Below are positions 43,986-52,592 of a DNA stretch of 64,000 nt, piece by piece (positions within the stretch are counted from its first letter, which is position 1; each line of letters starts with the position of its first letter). Under the pieces are notes generated by a model. That model ran no database searches. It saw nothing but the letters and a program-made list of their open reading frames with translations, and had not been told where the DNA came from. The DNA comes from SM23-62 sp964575235 (GTDB lineage: Bacteria; Bacteroidota; Bacteroidia; Bacteroidales; SM23-62). The translations under genes were made by a program, and so were the position numbers. The DNA is taken from NCBI GenBank assembly GCA_964575235.1, contig CAZNQG010000001.1:1-64000 (forward strand). Reading direction: 5' to 3'.

Positions 43986-46037
43986 CTATTTTTTCTGGTA
44001 ATATCTGTATAGTTCCATCTGGGACTGTACCTTCCTCGCACCGGTTGATACCCTGTACTGGTTGTCCTGTGTGTCGTTTATGATCCTGGCCTTGACGTTG
44101 TCGCGAAGCTGGATCTCGAGAATATCCCTTATCTCCTGCTGGATATCGGGGTCGAAAATGGGAGAGGCCACTTCGATCCGGTGGTCCAGGTTCCGGATCA
44201 TCCAGTCCGCCGAAGAAAGATAATACTTCTCGTCCCCCCCGTTGCAGAAAACGAAGATCCGTGCATGCTCAAGGTACTTGTCCACGATGCTGATTACCTC
44301 GATGTTTTCGCTGAGTCCCGGAACCCCCGCTGTCAGGGAACAGGTGCCCCGGATGATGGCACGGATCTGCACCCCGGCTGCATTCGCCTGGTATAATTTC
44401 TTGATGATGTCCCTGTCCACCAGGCTGTTGATTTTCATCAGGATATAAGCCTTTTTACCGGCTTTTGCATTCTTGATTTCTTTGTCGATCAGATTATAGA
44501 ATCGGTTTCGCATATACAGGGGGGAGACCAGCAGGTGTTTGTATTTGAAGGATTTGTATGTGGCTTCAAAGAAGTTGAAGACCTTTTCCACCTCTTCGGT
44601 GATCCTCGGGTCGTGCGTCAGCAGGGTCAGGTCCCCGTACAGGGCCGCCGTGCCTTCGTGGAAATTCCCGGTTCCGACGCTGGCATACCGTGTGGTTTTC
44701 TTGCCTTCCCTCCGGGTGATCAGTCCCAGTTTGGCGTGCACCTTGAGTCCGGGCAGGCCGAAAAGGACCCGGGCTCCCGCCTCTTCCAGCATCCGTGCAT
44801 AGTGAATGTTTGTTTTTTCGTCGAAACGTGCCTGAAGTTCAATAACTACAGTGACTTTCTTGCCGTTCATGGCGGCGGATACCAGGGCATTGATCACCCT
44901 TGAATTCTCGGCAACACGGTAAAGGGTCATACTGACGGACTTTACATCCGGGTCAATGGCGGCCTCCCTGAGCAGGTTGATGTAGTGGTCGAATTTCTGG
45001 AAGGGGAAATGCAGGAGCAGGTCCCGGTTCTTGATTATCTCGAGTATGCTCCGGTGAGGCTGGATCAGTGGATGCGGCACGGCAGGCGTCGGTATGTAAA
45101 CCATTTCAGGTCCCCCGAGGTTCGGAAACTTCATGTAATCCTTGAAGTTGTGGTACCGGCCCCCGGGGATCAGGTTGTCCTCCTCGTCCAGCTGGAGCTT
45201 GTCCTTCATGTAATCCAGCAGATCTTCGGGCATGGAACTGTCGTATACGAAGCGCACGGGCTGTCCGGTTTTCCGGTCCGACACGCTGCTGTCGATGATC
45301 TCCAGGAAACTTTTGGTCAGGTCGTTGTCGATATCGAGCTCCGCATCCCTGGTAAGTTTGATGGTGTATGCTTCAAACTGGTCGTACTGGAAGATCCCGA
45401 AGATATCGTCCAGGCAGAACCGGATCACGTTGTCCAGCAGAATGATATATTGTTTTTTCCCGGAAGGCGGCAGGACAACAAAACGGCCGATCTCATCGCT
45501 CGGTATCTCGATCAGTGCATATTCAGGGGCGATGCCGTCGCCCGAACTGGTAAGTTTGATTGCAAGGTAAATGGATTTATCCCGGAGCTGCGGAAATTCC
45601 TTTACATTGTGCAGCATAACCGGGGTGATGACCGAAAGAACCTCGTCCTGGAAGAACTTCCGTACGTATTTGGCCTGTTCTTCGTTCAGGTGATCTTCAC
45701 GGATGATGTGGATGTCCTTTTCAGCCAGCTCAGTAATCAGGTCCTGATAGGTCTGCTCAAAGCGCTGCTGCAGCAGGATCACCTTTTGCTGGATTCCGTT
45801 GAGTATCTTTTTGGGCTTTTCCTTGTTCTTGACACCGGTGGATTCTTCCACGTCGATCATGCGCTTGATGGTGGCCACCCGAACCTTGAAGAATTCATCC
45901 AGGTTGTTGGAGAAAATGCCCAGGAAGCGAAAGCGTTCAACCAGGGGAACGTTGGGGTCGATGGCCTCCTGCAGCACCCTTTCGTTAAAGGCCAGCCAGC
46001 TCAGTTCCCGGTTGATGATCTTTTTCTTTACCGCCAT
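43986..46037 (-). CDS. ppk1: Polyphosphate kinase 1
   Basis: A 683-residue PPK1 that reversibly makes polyphosphate from ATP. Domains in order are an N-terminal helical domain (INRELSWLAFNERVLQEAIDP), a head domain, and two catalytic C domains of the phospholipase D fold. The active-site autophosphorylated histidine is in LPGLKVHAKLGLITRREG, the second conserved histidine is in VGTGNFHEGTAALYGD, and a late DKYLEHARIFVF segment completes the pocket. Full length. A TACCTTTA stretch at about 46069-46076 on the reverse strand (one mismatch to TAnnTTTG) may be its promoter. Confidence 0.96.
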   Translation of the reverse strand: MAVKKKIINRELSWLAFNERVLQEAIDPNVPLVERFRFLGIFSNNLDEFFKVRVATIKRMIDVEESTGVKNKEKPKKILNGIQQKVILLQQRFEQTYQDLITELAEKDIHIIREDHLNEEQAKYVRKFFQDEVLSVITPVMLHNVKEFPQLRDKSIYLAIKLTSSGDGIAPEYALIEIPSDEIGRFVVLPPSGKKQYIILLDNVIRFCLDDIFGIFQYDQFEAYTIKLTRDAELDIDNDLTKSFLEIIDSSVSDRKTGQPVRFVYDSSMPEDLLDYMKDKLQLDEEDNLIPGGRYHNFKDYMKFPNLGGPEMVYIPTPAVPHPLIQPHRSILEIIKNRDLLLHFPFQKFDHYINLLREAAIDPDVKSVSMTLYRVAENSRVINALVSAAMNGKKVTVVIELQARFDEKTNIHYARMLEEAGARVLFGLPGLKVHAKLGLITRREGKKTTRYASVGTGNFHEGTAALYGDLTLLTHDPRITEEVEKVFNFFEATYKSFKYKHLLVSPLYMRNRFYNLIDKEIKNAKAGKKAYILMKINSLVDRDIIKKLYQANAAGVQIRAIIRGTCSLTAGVPGLSENIEVISIVDKYLEHARIFVFCNGGDEKYYLSSADWMIRNLDHRIEVASPIFDPDIQQEIRDILEIQLRDNVKARIINDTQDNQYRVSTGARKVQSQMELYRYYQKK

Positions 46038-46112
46038 GGTTTTCCTCTGATAACCCGGTTGTTGGTTTTTAAGGGATGGTAAAGGTAATAAAAAAAACCC
46101 TTGAGTCTTTTA

Positions 46113-46613
46113 TTAACTATAGCGTTTGGGATAGTCGAAAAAATCCTTTGCGGGTTTTGCTTTTCCGACCTGGTCCCAGGATTCGACCCGGTATGTCAGG
46201 CTGACGATCCCGGCGGTGGGTATGTTATCCAGGTAATGGTCCATCAACTGGTTTGCCAGGGCGGTGAAGGCGGGATTATGCCCGAAGACCAGGAGATGGT
46301 TGACCGCCTTGTCCTGTTCCCTCACCAGCTCAATGAGTTCATCGGTATAACCCGTATATATGCTGTCCGAGATCTGTATCTGCCCGTAGGGGAACTTCAG
46401 GACGCGTGCAAAAATGATGGCCGTGTACAGCGCGCGGTTTGCGGGACTTGTAATGAAGCGGTCGGGAACCACCTTCCGGTCACCCAGCTTTTTTGCCATC
46501 AGGTAGGCGTTGTTGATGCCCCGGGGACTGAGCGGGCGGTCGATGTCGGATATATCCTCGAAATCCCAGCTTGATTTCCCGTGCCGGATGATGTGCAGTG
46601 TCTTTTCGCTCAT
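46113..46613 (-). CDS. SixA-like histidine phosphatase
   Basis: A 166-residue branch-2-like histidine phosphatase, in the SixA group. The RHG motif (LHIIRHGKSSW) gives the nucleophilic histidine, and a second catalytic histidine is in VFGHNPAF. The arginines of the phosphate pocket (ITSPANRALYTA) are present. In E. coli SixA dephosphorylates the Npr phosphotransfer protein; the partner here is unknown. It is encoded between ppk1 and the PIN-PhoH gene on the same strand with 75 and 52 bp gaps. Confidence 0.85.
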   Translation of the reverse strand: MSEKTLHIIRHGKSSWDFEDISDIDRPLSPRGINNAYLMAKKLGDRKVVPDRFITSPANRALYTAIIFARVLKFPYGQIQISDSIYTGYTDELIELVREQDKAVNHLLVFGHNPAFTALANQLMDHYLDNIPTAGIVSLTYRVESWDQVGKAKPAKDFFDYPKRYS

Positions 46614-46665
46614 GGCAGGTGATTTCTACCAAAAATAAGTAAAAATTGGATTCCCGGTGAGCGGT

Positions 46666-47997
46666 TCAGAGAAGGTTGCTGGCCAGTTCGGCAAGGAAGG
46701 ACCGTTCGCCCTTTACCAGGTTGACATGGGTAAATATCTCCTGTCCCCGCATCTTGTCCGACAGGTAAGAAAGCCCGTTGGAGGTCGAATCCAGGTAAGG
46801 TGAGTCGATCTGCTCAATGTCTCCCGTAAATACCATTTTTGTGCCCTCGCCTGCGCGTGTGATGATGGTTTTGACCTCGTGGGGCGTCAGGTTCTGTGCC
46901 TCGTCCACGATGAAGAATACCCGGGAAAGGCTGCGTCCCCGGATGTAAGCCAGGGGTGTGATGACGAGCTTTTCGTTTTTCAGCATATCGTCGATCTTTG
47001 TGAACTCGGGACTCTGCTGGCTGAACTTGTGCTTGATGACCGACAGGTTATCCATCAAAGGCTGCATGTAGGGATCGATTTTTTCCTTGACATCGCCCGG
47101 GAGAAAACCCAGGTCGCGGTTGGCAAGGGGCACAATGGGCCTTGCCAGGAATATCTGGGTGAATAATTTCCGCTGGTAAAGGGCTGAGGCCAGGGCAAGA
47201 AGGGTTTTTCCCGTACCTGCCTTGCCGGTAAGGGAGACCAGCTGTACCTCGGGCCGCATCAGGGCATCCAGGGCAAAGGCCTGCTCGGCATTCCGGGGTT
47301 CAATGCCGTAGGCTTTCTGCTTTTCGACCCGGTCCAGCACATCGTTGAAGGGATCGTAGTGCGCCAGCGCGCTCGATTTCTCGTTTTTCAGGATGTAATA
47401 CTGGTGGGCACTCGGCTTCTCCTCGAATCCGAAATCATCGGCCGGAACACCTTCGTAATCCTCGTACATGCGCGATATCATCTTGGTGCCGATGCCTTCG
47501 ACGATGCTGATGCCCTTGTACAGGTCGTCCAGGTTCGCAACCTTGTCGTTCTTGTAATCCTGGGCAATTACGCCCAGGGCCTTGGCCTTCATCCTGAGGT
47601 TGATGTCCTTGGTGATCAGGATCACATTCCTGGGCGGCTTTTCTTCCTTCAGGTACTGGGCAATGGCCAGGATGCGGTGATCGGGGGTGTCTTCCGGGAA
47701 GGATTTTTTCATCTCTTCGGAATAGGCCTTGCCCGTCTCGATCGAGAGTTTCCCGAGATCCTCGCCCAGGGGCACTCCGCCGTTGAAAAGCCCATCCCCC
47801 GAGAGTTTATCCAGTTCCCTGGTGAATTCCCGTGCGTGGAAATTGATCAGGTCGTTGCCCCTCTTGAAACGGTCAAGTTCCTCAAGGACCACGATGGGAA
47901 TGACGACGTCATTCTCTTCGAAATTATAGATACATTTGTAATCATGCAACAGGACGTTCGTATCCACGACGAAGGTCTTCTTGGCTTTCTTCGGCAT
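46666..47997 (-). CDS. PIN-PhoH (PhoH2-type) RNase and ATPase
   Basis: A 443-residue fusion of an N-terminal PIN domain (FVVDTNVLLHDYKCIYNFEEND, then VVLEELDRFK and a TPDHRILAIAQYL acidic patch) with a C-terminal PhoH ATPase (LTGKAGTGKTLLALASAL Walker A, FFIVDEAQNLTPHEVKTIITRAG Walker B). Proteins of this order were called PhoH2; in Mycobacterium tuberculosis PhoH2 unwinds and cuts RNA. ATG 47997 is the start; a TTG 13 codons upstream is rejected because MPKKAKKTFVVD starts directly before the PIN domain. It diverges from the nitroreductase gene. Confidence 0.93.
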   Translation of the reverse strand: MPKKAKKTFVVDTNVLLHDYKCIYNFEENDVVIPIVVLEELDRFKRGNDLINFHAREFTRELDKLSGDGLFNGGVPLGEDLGKLSIETGKAYSEEMKKSFPEDTPDHRILAIAQYLKEEKPPRNVILITKDINLRMKAKALGVIAQDYKNDKVANLDDLYKGISIVEGIGTKMISRMYEDYEGVPADDFGFEEKPSAHQYYILKNEKSSALAHYDPFNDVLDRVEKQKAYGIEPRNAEQAFALDALMRPEVQLVSLTGKAGTGKTLLALASALYQRKLFTQIFLARPIVPLANRDLGFLPGDVKEKIDPYMQPLMDNLSVIKHKFSQQSPEFTKIDDMLKNEKLVITPLAYIRGRSLSRVFFIVDEAQNLTPHEVKTIITRAGEGTKMVFTGDIEQIDSPYLDSTSNGLSYLSDKMRGQEIFTHVNLVKGERSFLAELASNLL

Positions 47998-48091
47998 CCA
48001 ACGGCGTTTTAAGGTAAGATCTTCTAAAATTAGCAATAATTACCTTGATAAATTGTTGGAAAATTGTTCATAACCTGTTAAATACGAGAAA

Positions 48092-48616
48092 ATGAACGAA
48101 TCCGCTAATCCCGTAATTGACGCGATATTAAAGAGAAGGAGCATCAGGCGCTACCTCGGGAAGTCTGTTGATAAATCCACAATCAATCAATTGTTAAAAG
48201 CCGGTATGTATGCACCTTCGGCGCGCAACCAGCAGCCCTGGCATTTCCTGGTTATAGAGGAACGCGGACTGATGAATAAACTCATGGGGATCCACCCCTA
48301 TGCATCCATGCTGTCCGGTGCGGCCCTGGCCATCCTGGTCTGTGGCGACGAAACGCTAGAGCTCAGCAGGGGATACTGGTCGGTGGACTGTGCCGCGGCG
48401 ACCCAAAACATCCTGCTGGCCGCACATGCCTTGGGACTGGGGACCGTTTGGCTTGGCGTCTACCCAAGGGAGGAAAGGCAGAAAGGGATCCGGCGCTTGT
48501 TCGACCTTCCTTCCCACATCCATCCTTTTTCCCTGATATCCGTCGGCTTCCCTGCCGAAGAGAAACCTGTGCCGGACCGGTTCAGGGAGGACCGGATTCG
48601 CTGGAACGCCTGGTAG
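48092..48616 (+). CDS. Nitroreductase family flavoprotein
   Basis: A 174-residue NfsA/NfnB-fold protein that uses FMN and NAD(P)H. Motifs are KRRSIRRYLGKSVDKSTINQLLKAGMYAPSARNQQPWHFLVI (FMN-binding SxRNxQPW), SVDCAAATQNILLAAHALGLGTVWLGVYP and SVGFPAEEKPVPDRF. Shorter than the 217-residue E. coli NfsB type, it matches the small nitroreductase subfamily. The true substrate is unknown. It ends 3 bp before folC. Confidence 0.88.
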   Translation: MNESANPVIDAILKRRSIRRYLGKSVDKSTINQLLKAGMYAPSARNQQPWHFLVIEERGLMNKLMGIHPYASMLSGAALAILVCGDETLELSRGYWSVDCAAATQNILLAAHALGLGTVWLGVYPREERQKGIRRLFDLPSHIHPFSLISVGFPAEEKPVPDRFREDRIRWNAW

Positions 48617-48619
48617 GAA

Positions 48620-49915
48620 ATGCTGATGAATTACGAAGAGGCCATATCCTTGCTGTTCTCAAGCCTGCCCATGTACCAGAGGGTAGGAAAGGCGGCTTAT
48701 AAATCCACCCTCGACAACACCCTCGAACTGGATGATTATTTCGGTCATCCCCACAGGGCGTTTGACAGCATCCACGTCGGGGGTACCAACGGAAAGGGCT
48801 CGGTTGCCCACATGCTGGCGGCCGTCCTGCAGAAGGCCGGGTACCGAACCGGCCTGTATACTTCCCCGCACCTCAAGGATTTCCGTGAGCGGATCCGGGT
48901 GGACGGGGAAATGATCCCCCGGGAAGCGGTAACGGATTTTGTCAATGCCCACAGGGCCATCCTGGACCGGGTGCGTCCCTCTTTTTTCGAGATGACCGTG
49001 GCCATGGCTTTCGATCACTTTGCCAGGGAAAAGGTTGATGTGGCTGTGATCGAGGTTGGAATGGGCGGAAGGCTGGATTCTACCAACATCATCCTGCCGC
49101 GGATGTCGGTGATAACCAACATCGGGATGGATCACAGCCAATACCTGGGCGATACGCTTTACAAGATTGCCCGGGAAAAGGCCGGCATCATAAAGGCAGG
49201 TATCCCGGTCGTGGTCGGGCAGAGACAGGACGAGGTAAGCATTGTGTTCGAACGCAGGGCCGGGGAACTGGGTTGTCCACTGTACTTTGCCGACGAGGAA
49301 TACCGCGTGGACTACGCTTTGAGATCCCTCGCCGGTCAGCAGCTAATGCAGGTATACCGGAACGGGGAGCCTTTCTTGAAATCGCTGGGAACAGACCTGC
49401 TGGGCTTTTACCAGCAGAAAAACATTGTAACCGTTCTGAAGTCCCTCGACGTCCTGGCAGAAGCCGGCTTTGAGGTCCCCGAACAGTACCTGCGCGGGGG
49501 AATGGCCGATGTCAGGGGTATCACGGGATTAAGGGGGCGATGGGAGATACTGGGCCATAATCCACTGACCATATGCGATGCCGCCCATAACCCGGACGGG
49601 ATGAAGGAAGCAATGCTGCAAATGCAGCAGATCCCGAGGAAAGAACTTCACTTTATCCTTGGAATGGTCGATGACAAGGACCCGGGGGGCGTGCTTGCCC
49701 TGCTTCCACAAAAGGCGAAGTATTACTTCACCCAGGCTTCCATCCCCAGGGCCATGGACCGTGAAAAACTCGCCCGCGAGGCCATGAAGTTCGGCCTGCA
49801 CGGCCAGGTCTCCCCGAATCCGCCGCGTTCGCTGGAAATCGCCAGGTCTGAAGCGGGACCGCATGACCTGATCTTTGCGGGGGGAAGCACCTTCCTGGTA
49901 GCCGAACTGCTCTGA
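48620..49915 (+). CDS. folC: Bifunctional folylpolyglutamate / dihydrofolate synthase
   Basis: A 431-residue Mur-ligase-like enzyme that adds glutamate to dihydropteroate and folates. Motifs are HVGGTNGKGSVAHMLAAVLQKAGYRTGLYTSPHLKDFRERIRVDG (P-loop and substrate), VAVIEVGMGGRLDSTNII, SVITNIGMDHSQYLGDTL with the metal ligand histidine, and the C-terminal GRWEILGHNPLTICDAAHNPDGM with ILGMVDDKD. ATG 48620 starts 3 bp after the nitroreductase stop; ATG 48626 is nearly as good. The two genes look co-transcribed. Confidence 0.94.
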   Translation: MLMNYEEAISLLFSSLPMYQRVGKAAYKSTLDNTLELDDYFGHPHRAFDSIHVGGTNGKGSVAHMLAAVLQKAGYRTGLYTSPHLKDFRERIRVDGEMIPREAVTDFVNAHRAILDRVRPSFFEMTVAMAFDHFAREKVDVAVIEVGMGGRLDSTNIILPRMSVITNIGMDHSQYLGDTLYKIAREKAGIIKAGIPVVVGQRQDEVSIVFERRAGELGCPLYFADEEYRVDYALRSLAGQQLMQVYRNGEPFLKSLGTDLLGFYQQKNIVTVLKSLDVLAEAGFEVPEQYLRGGMADVRGITGLRGRWEILGHNPLTICDAAHNPDGMKEAMLQMQQIPRKELHFILGMVDDKDPGGVLALLPQKAKYYFTQASIPRAMDREKLAREAMKFGLHGQVSPNPPRSLEIARSEAGPHDLIFAGGSTFLVAELL

Positions 49916-49994
49916 ACGTCCCCGAAGCCGGGCAGGGTCCTTGCCGTTCTGAACATTATCGAACTGCTCGACCTCAGCGGGGATGATGAGTAAC

Positions 49995-50294
49995 CTATTT
50001 TCCGGCCTTAAGCATTTCAACGGCTTTGTGCCAGTCGCTGTCCGGATCGCCGGGTTCACCGCTCAGCATGCGCTCCAGGTATATTTCATGCGCCTTCTGG
50101 GAGATCTGCTCCTCGGTGAATTGAATTCCTTTTTTAGCGGTTGACCGGGTTGTTTTTTTCGCAGCGGGTTGTTTTTTTGAAGCCGCAGGCCCGGTCGTTT
50201 TTGTCTTGCCGGCCGATGCCTTCGATGGGGTTTTGCTTACAGCCTTCTTCGACGCGGCTCCCGCACTTTTAGAGGTTCCTTTTTTTGTGGCCAT
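49995..50294 (-). CDS. DUF2934 protein with histone-like basic tail
   Basis: A 99-residue protein in two parts. Residues 1-55 are a low-complexity tail of K, A, S, T and P (SKSAGAASKKAVSKTPSKAS, then KTTRSTAKKG), resembling the C-terminal tail of histone H1 or HctA-type proteins. Residues 56-99 form a small helical domain, TEEQISQKAHEIYLERMLSG then DSDWHKAVEMLKAGK, with the W and spacing of DUF2934. The tail suggests DNA or RNA binding, but this is composition only. It converges on folC. Its function is not known. Confidence 0.75.
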   Translation of the reverse strand: MATKKGTSKSAGAASKKAVSKTPSKASAGKTKTTGPAASKKQPAAKKTTRSTAKKGIQFTEEQISQKAHEIYLERMLSGEPGDPDSDWHKAVEMLKAGK

Positions 50295-50409
50295 AGCTTA
50301 TGATTTTAGCAATAATAACTTTATTTTCTTTCCAAACCGTATGTCTACTTCCAGCTCGGGATCAATGAAGTATTCAAGCAATCAAAATTAAATAATAATC
50401 CAACAGATT

Positions 50410-50547
50410 ATGACGATTCTTAGAGATATAATTTACCCCGACGGAAAGAAATTTATTAACGGACCTGCGGAGTTCAATGCCTGCCAGAAAAACCTTCAAC
50501 GGCTTTATCCGGTGACGGACCGCCAACCGTTGGTCCCTGATCCATAA
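50410..50547 (+). CDS. Possible small protein, 45 residues
   Basis: An ATG-started frame that reads TILRDIIYPDGKKFINGPAE after the methionine and continues with FNACQKNLQRLYPVTDRQPL, ending VPDP and TAA. No similarity is recognised. It has a mixed, protein-like composition without obvious signal or membrane segment. A weak hairpin with T-tract begins 3 bp after its stop, as expected for a real transcription unit, and the tRNA promoter begins just after that. It lies in the 350 bp between the DUF2934 gene and tRNA-Val (50295-50644). The short length makes this tentative. Confidence 0.35.
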   Translation: MTILRDIIYPDGKKFINGPAEFNACQKNLQRLYPVTDRQPLVPDP

Positions 50548-50549
50548 CG

Positions 50550-50572
50550 GCTCTCTACAGAGCTTGTTTTTT
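50550..50572 (+). terminator. Weak rho-independent terminator
   Basis: GCTCT (50550-50554) pairs with AGAGC (50559-50563), a 5-bp stem with a 4-base loop, followed by TTGTTTTTT. It follows the small ORF directly. Confidence 0.4.
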
Positions 50573-50582
50573 ATGTAAAGCC

Positions 50583-50613
50583 TTTGTTAAAATAAAATAG
50601 TCCCCTATATTTG
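50583..50613 (+). promoter_or_regulatory. Canonical Bacteroidota promoter of tRNA-Val
   Basis: TTTG (50583-50586), 19 bp, then TATATTTG (50606-50613) match both elements of the Bacteroidota primary sigma promoter and its spacing. RNA would start around 50620, about 25 bases before the mature tRNA 5' end. It is the clearest promoter in the window and the reference for the weaker candidates. Confidence 0.85.
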
Positions 50614-50644
50614 CAGCCGCTCGCGGGGCATCCCCAGATCGCCC

Positions 50645-50719
50645 GGGCGATTAGCTCAGTTGGTTCAGAGCACCTGCCTTACAAGCAGGGGGTCACTGGT
50701 TCGAATCCAGTATCGCCCA
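50645..50719 (+). tRNA. tRNA-Val (anticodon TAC)
   Basis: A 75-base tRNA. The acceptor arm GGGCGAT (50645-50651) pairs with ATCGCCC (50712-50718), discriminator base A at 50719. The D arm holds AGCTCAGTTGGTTCAGAGC, the anticodon stem is CCTGC/GCAGG around loop CTTACAA with anticodon TAC, and the T arm contains GGTTCGAATCC. The 3' end is followed by CCC rather than CCA, so CCA is added after transcription. It is followed by a strong terminator and then a block of mobile DNA, as often seen at tRNA integration sites, although no attachment-site duplication of the tRNA end was found. Confidence 0.96.
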
Positions 50720-50732
50720 CCCAATAAAATAA

Positions 50733-50767
50733 GGCCTTTCGGTGTTTTCGTTGAAAGGCCCTTTTTC
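50733..50767 (+). terminator. Rho-independent terminator of tRNA-Val
   Basis: GGCCTTTC (50733-50740) pairs perfectly with GAAAGGCC (50753-50760) around a 12-base loop, then CTTTTTCTTT. It ends the tRNA transcript. Confidence 0.88.
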
Positions 50768-50897
50768 TTTGGTTTAAATATGGTTTAAATATTTTTATGT
50801 TATTGTTTTATCCTTCAGTTTACTAATTTACCTTTCCAGTACTCCTGGGATCTATCATTACTTCAATAAAGAATCACCTTAAACTTGACTACTGTAT

Positions 50898-51006
50898 ATT
50901 CCGGTGAGCATTGACCCACCATTCCGGCGACCTTTGACCCATCATTCCGGAGCATTGACCCCCCTGATTTCAAGTTAGCCGATGTGTCATTCCGGCGCTT
51001 TGACCC
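50898..51006 (+). repeat. Transposase-binding repeats at left end of IS21 element 1
   Basis: Four direct copies of ATTCCGG-N-TTGACCC start at 50898, 50921, 50944 and 50989. The first three are exactly 23 bp apart; the fourth falls near two periods later. Multiple terminal repeats of this kind are a hallmark of IS21 ends. Confidence 0.75.
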
Positions 51007-51071
51007 CCCGTTTCGTGGCAAAAGAAATAATGCTTTGATTTGATGTATTCGCAACATCAAATCACAAGAAA

Positions 51072-52562
51072 ATGGCTTATCACAAAGTTGAAATGGGAGA
51101 AAAGAAATTAGTAAAACGATTATCTGAAAGCGGAGTAAGTATCCACGAAATTGTTCGCCAGACTGGGCTCTCAAGGAATACAGTCCGAGGATACATCCGT
51201 GATGATGATCTGGACGAATCAACCGAAGAGCAATTGGATGACCGGTACAACCAGCTCTTAGAGTTGTTGCCTGACTATAAGTTAGAACTAGCACGCAAAG
51301 GCGTTACCCGTCAGTTATTATGGCTTGAATACAAGCAAAAACATCCCGATGGCTATGGTTACTCCCAGTTCTGTTATCACTTTCATGAATATCTTAAACG
51401 TGATGACGTCACGTTGCATATTGACCAAAAGCCTGGAGATAAGTTGTATGTTGATTTTACGGGTTGGAAATTAGAGATTGTTGACCGCAATACCGGAGAA
51501 ATCATACCCCAGGAAGTATTTGTCAGCGTACTTGGCTACAGTTCATTTGGTTATCTCGAAGCCTGTAATAGCCAGAAGAAAGAAGACTTTCTTCATTGCA
51601 TGGAGAATACTCTTCGATACATCGGCGGAGTACCTGCTGTCATCGTCCCGGATAATATGAAAGCAGCCGTCATCCAAGCGGATAATTATGAACCGGATTT
51701 GAACCGGAACCTACAGGAATTTGGGGAGCACCATGGCGTAGGGATCCTGCCAGCCAGAAGCCGTAAGCCGAGAGATAAGGCATGGGTTGAAAGGATGGTC
51801 GGGATCATCTACACCCACGTCTTTGCTCCTTTACGCGACCAGGTCTTCCATGATCAGTTTTCATTGAACCAGGCACTCTGGGACAAGCTGGAGGATCTCA
51901 ACAACATGCCGCTGCAGAAACGACCGGAAAGTCGGCGTGAACTGCTGGAAAGGGATGAAAGGCCCCTTCTTAAGGATCTCACAGCTGAGCGGTACGTGGT
52001 CAAAGAATATGCTCAAGCGACAGTAATGAAAAACTCCCATGTTCATCTGTCCAGGGATAAACACTATTACAGCGTTCCTTACAAATATGTCGGAAAGAAA
52101 ATCAAGATAAGCTTTACCCGCGATCATGTCAGTGTGTTTTACAATCATCAACAGATTGCTTTTCATCAGCGAGATCGCAGACCCTACAAATACACCACAG
52201 TTGCAGCTCACTTGCCTTCCACTCATCAGGTGATCCTGGACTGGAATCCGGAAAAGTTCATTAAACAAGCATCCGAGATCTCCCAGGAAGTGGAACATTA
52301 CATGCGGGAGATCCTGGAGAGGAAATATTATCCCGAACAAGCTTACCGAAGTTGTGCTGGCCTGTTGAACCTGGGAAGGAAGTACGGCCATCAGAGGCTG
52401 ACAAATGCATGCCGGCGAGCAGCCACGTTCGGTAATTACGGTTACAAGACCATTGGCAATATCCTGAAAAACAACTATGACAATTTACCTGACTCAACGA
52501 TACAGCAAAAGAAAAAGCTTCCCTTCCATGATAATATCCGGGGGGTTGGTAATTACAAATGA
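51072..52562 (+). CDS. istA: IS21 transposase IstA, element 1
   Basis: A 496-residue IstA with intact frame. The N-terminal helix-turn-helix is SGVSIHEIVRQTGLSRNTVRGYI. The DDE core is given by YVDFTGWKLEIVD (first D), VIVPDNMKAAV (second D) and RKPRDKAWVERMVG (E). The C-terminal region RDKHYYSVPYKYVGKKIKI is typical of IS21. IstA makes strand transfer together with the IstB ATPase. It has a regular start after the binding repeats, and istB follows 30 bp later, but the element has lost its right end, so this transposase could act only on intact relatives. Confidence 0.93.
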   Translation: MAYHKVEMGEKKLVKRLSESGVSIHEIVRQTGLSRNTVRGYIRDDDLDESTEEQLDDRYNQLLELLPDYKLELARKGVTRQLLWLEYKQKHPDGYGYSQFCYHFHEYLKRDDVTLHIDQKPGDKLYVDFTGWKLEIVDRNTGEIIPQEVFVSVLGYSSFGYLEACNSQKKEDFLHCMENTLRYIGGVPAVIVPDNMKAAVIQADNYEPDLNRNLQEFGEHHGVGILPARSRKPRDKAWVERMVGIIYTHVFAPLRDQVFHDQFSLNQALWDKLEDLNNMPLQKRPESRRELLERDERPLLKDLTAERYVVKEYAQATVMKNSHVHLSRDKHYYSVPYKYVGKKIKISFTRDHVSVFYNHQQIAFHQRDRRPYKYTTVAAHLPSTHQVILDWNPEKFIKQASEISQEVEHYMREILERKYYPEQAYRSCAGLLNLGRKYGHQRLTNACRRAATFGNYGYKTIGNILKNNYDNLPDSTIQQKKKLPFHDNIRGVGNYK

Positions 52563-52592
52563 TCTCAATAATAATCTATCAAAACCAAAAAT

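Noticed and set aside
47998..48036. Extended PIN-PhoH start at TTG 48036
   Set aside because: The PIN domain begins directly after the ATG at 47997, and the extra 13 residues have no family support.
50775..50796. Doubled GGTTTAAATAT after tRNA-Val as an integration attachment site
   Set aside because: The copies are adjacent and do not match the tRNA 3' end, and I found no second copy at the far side of the mobile block.
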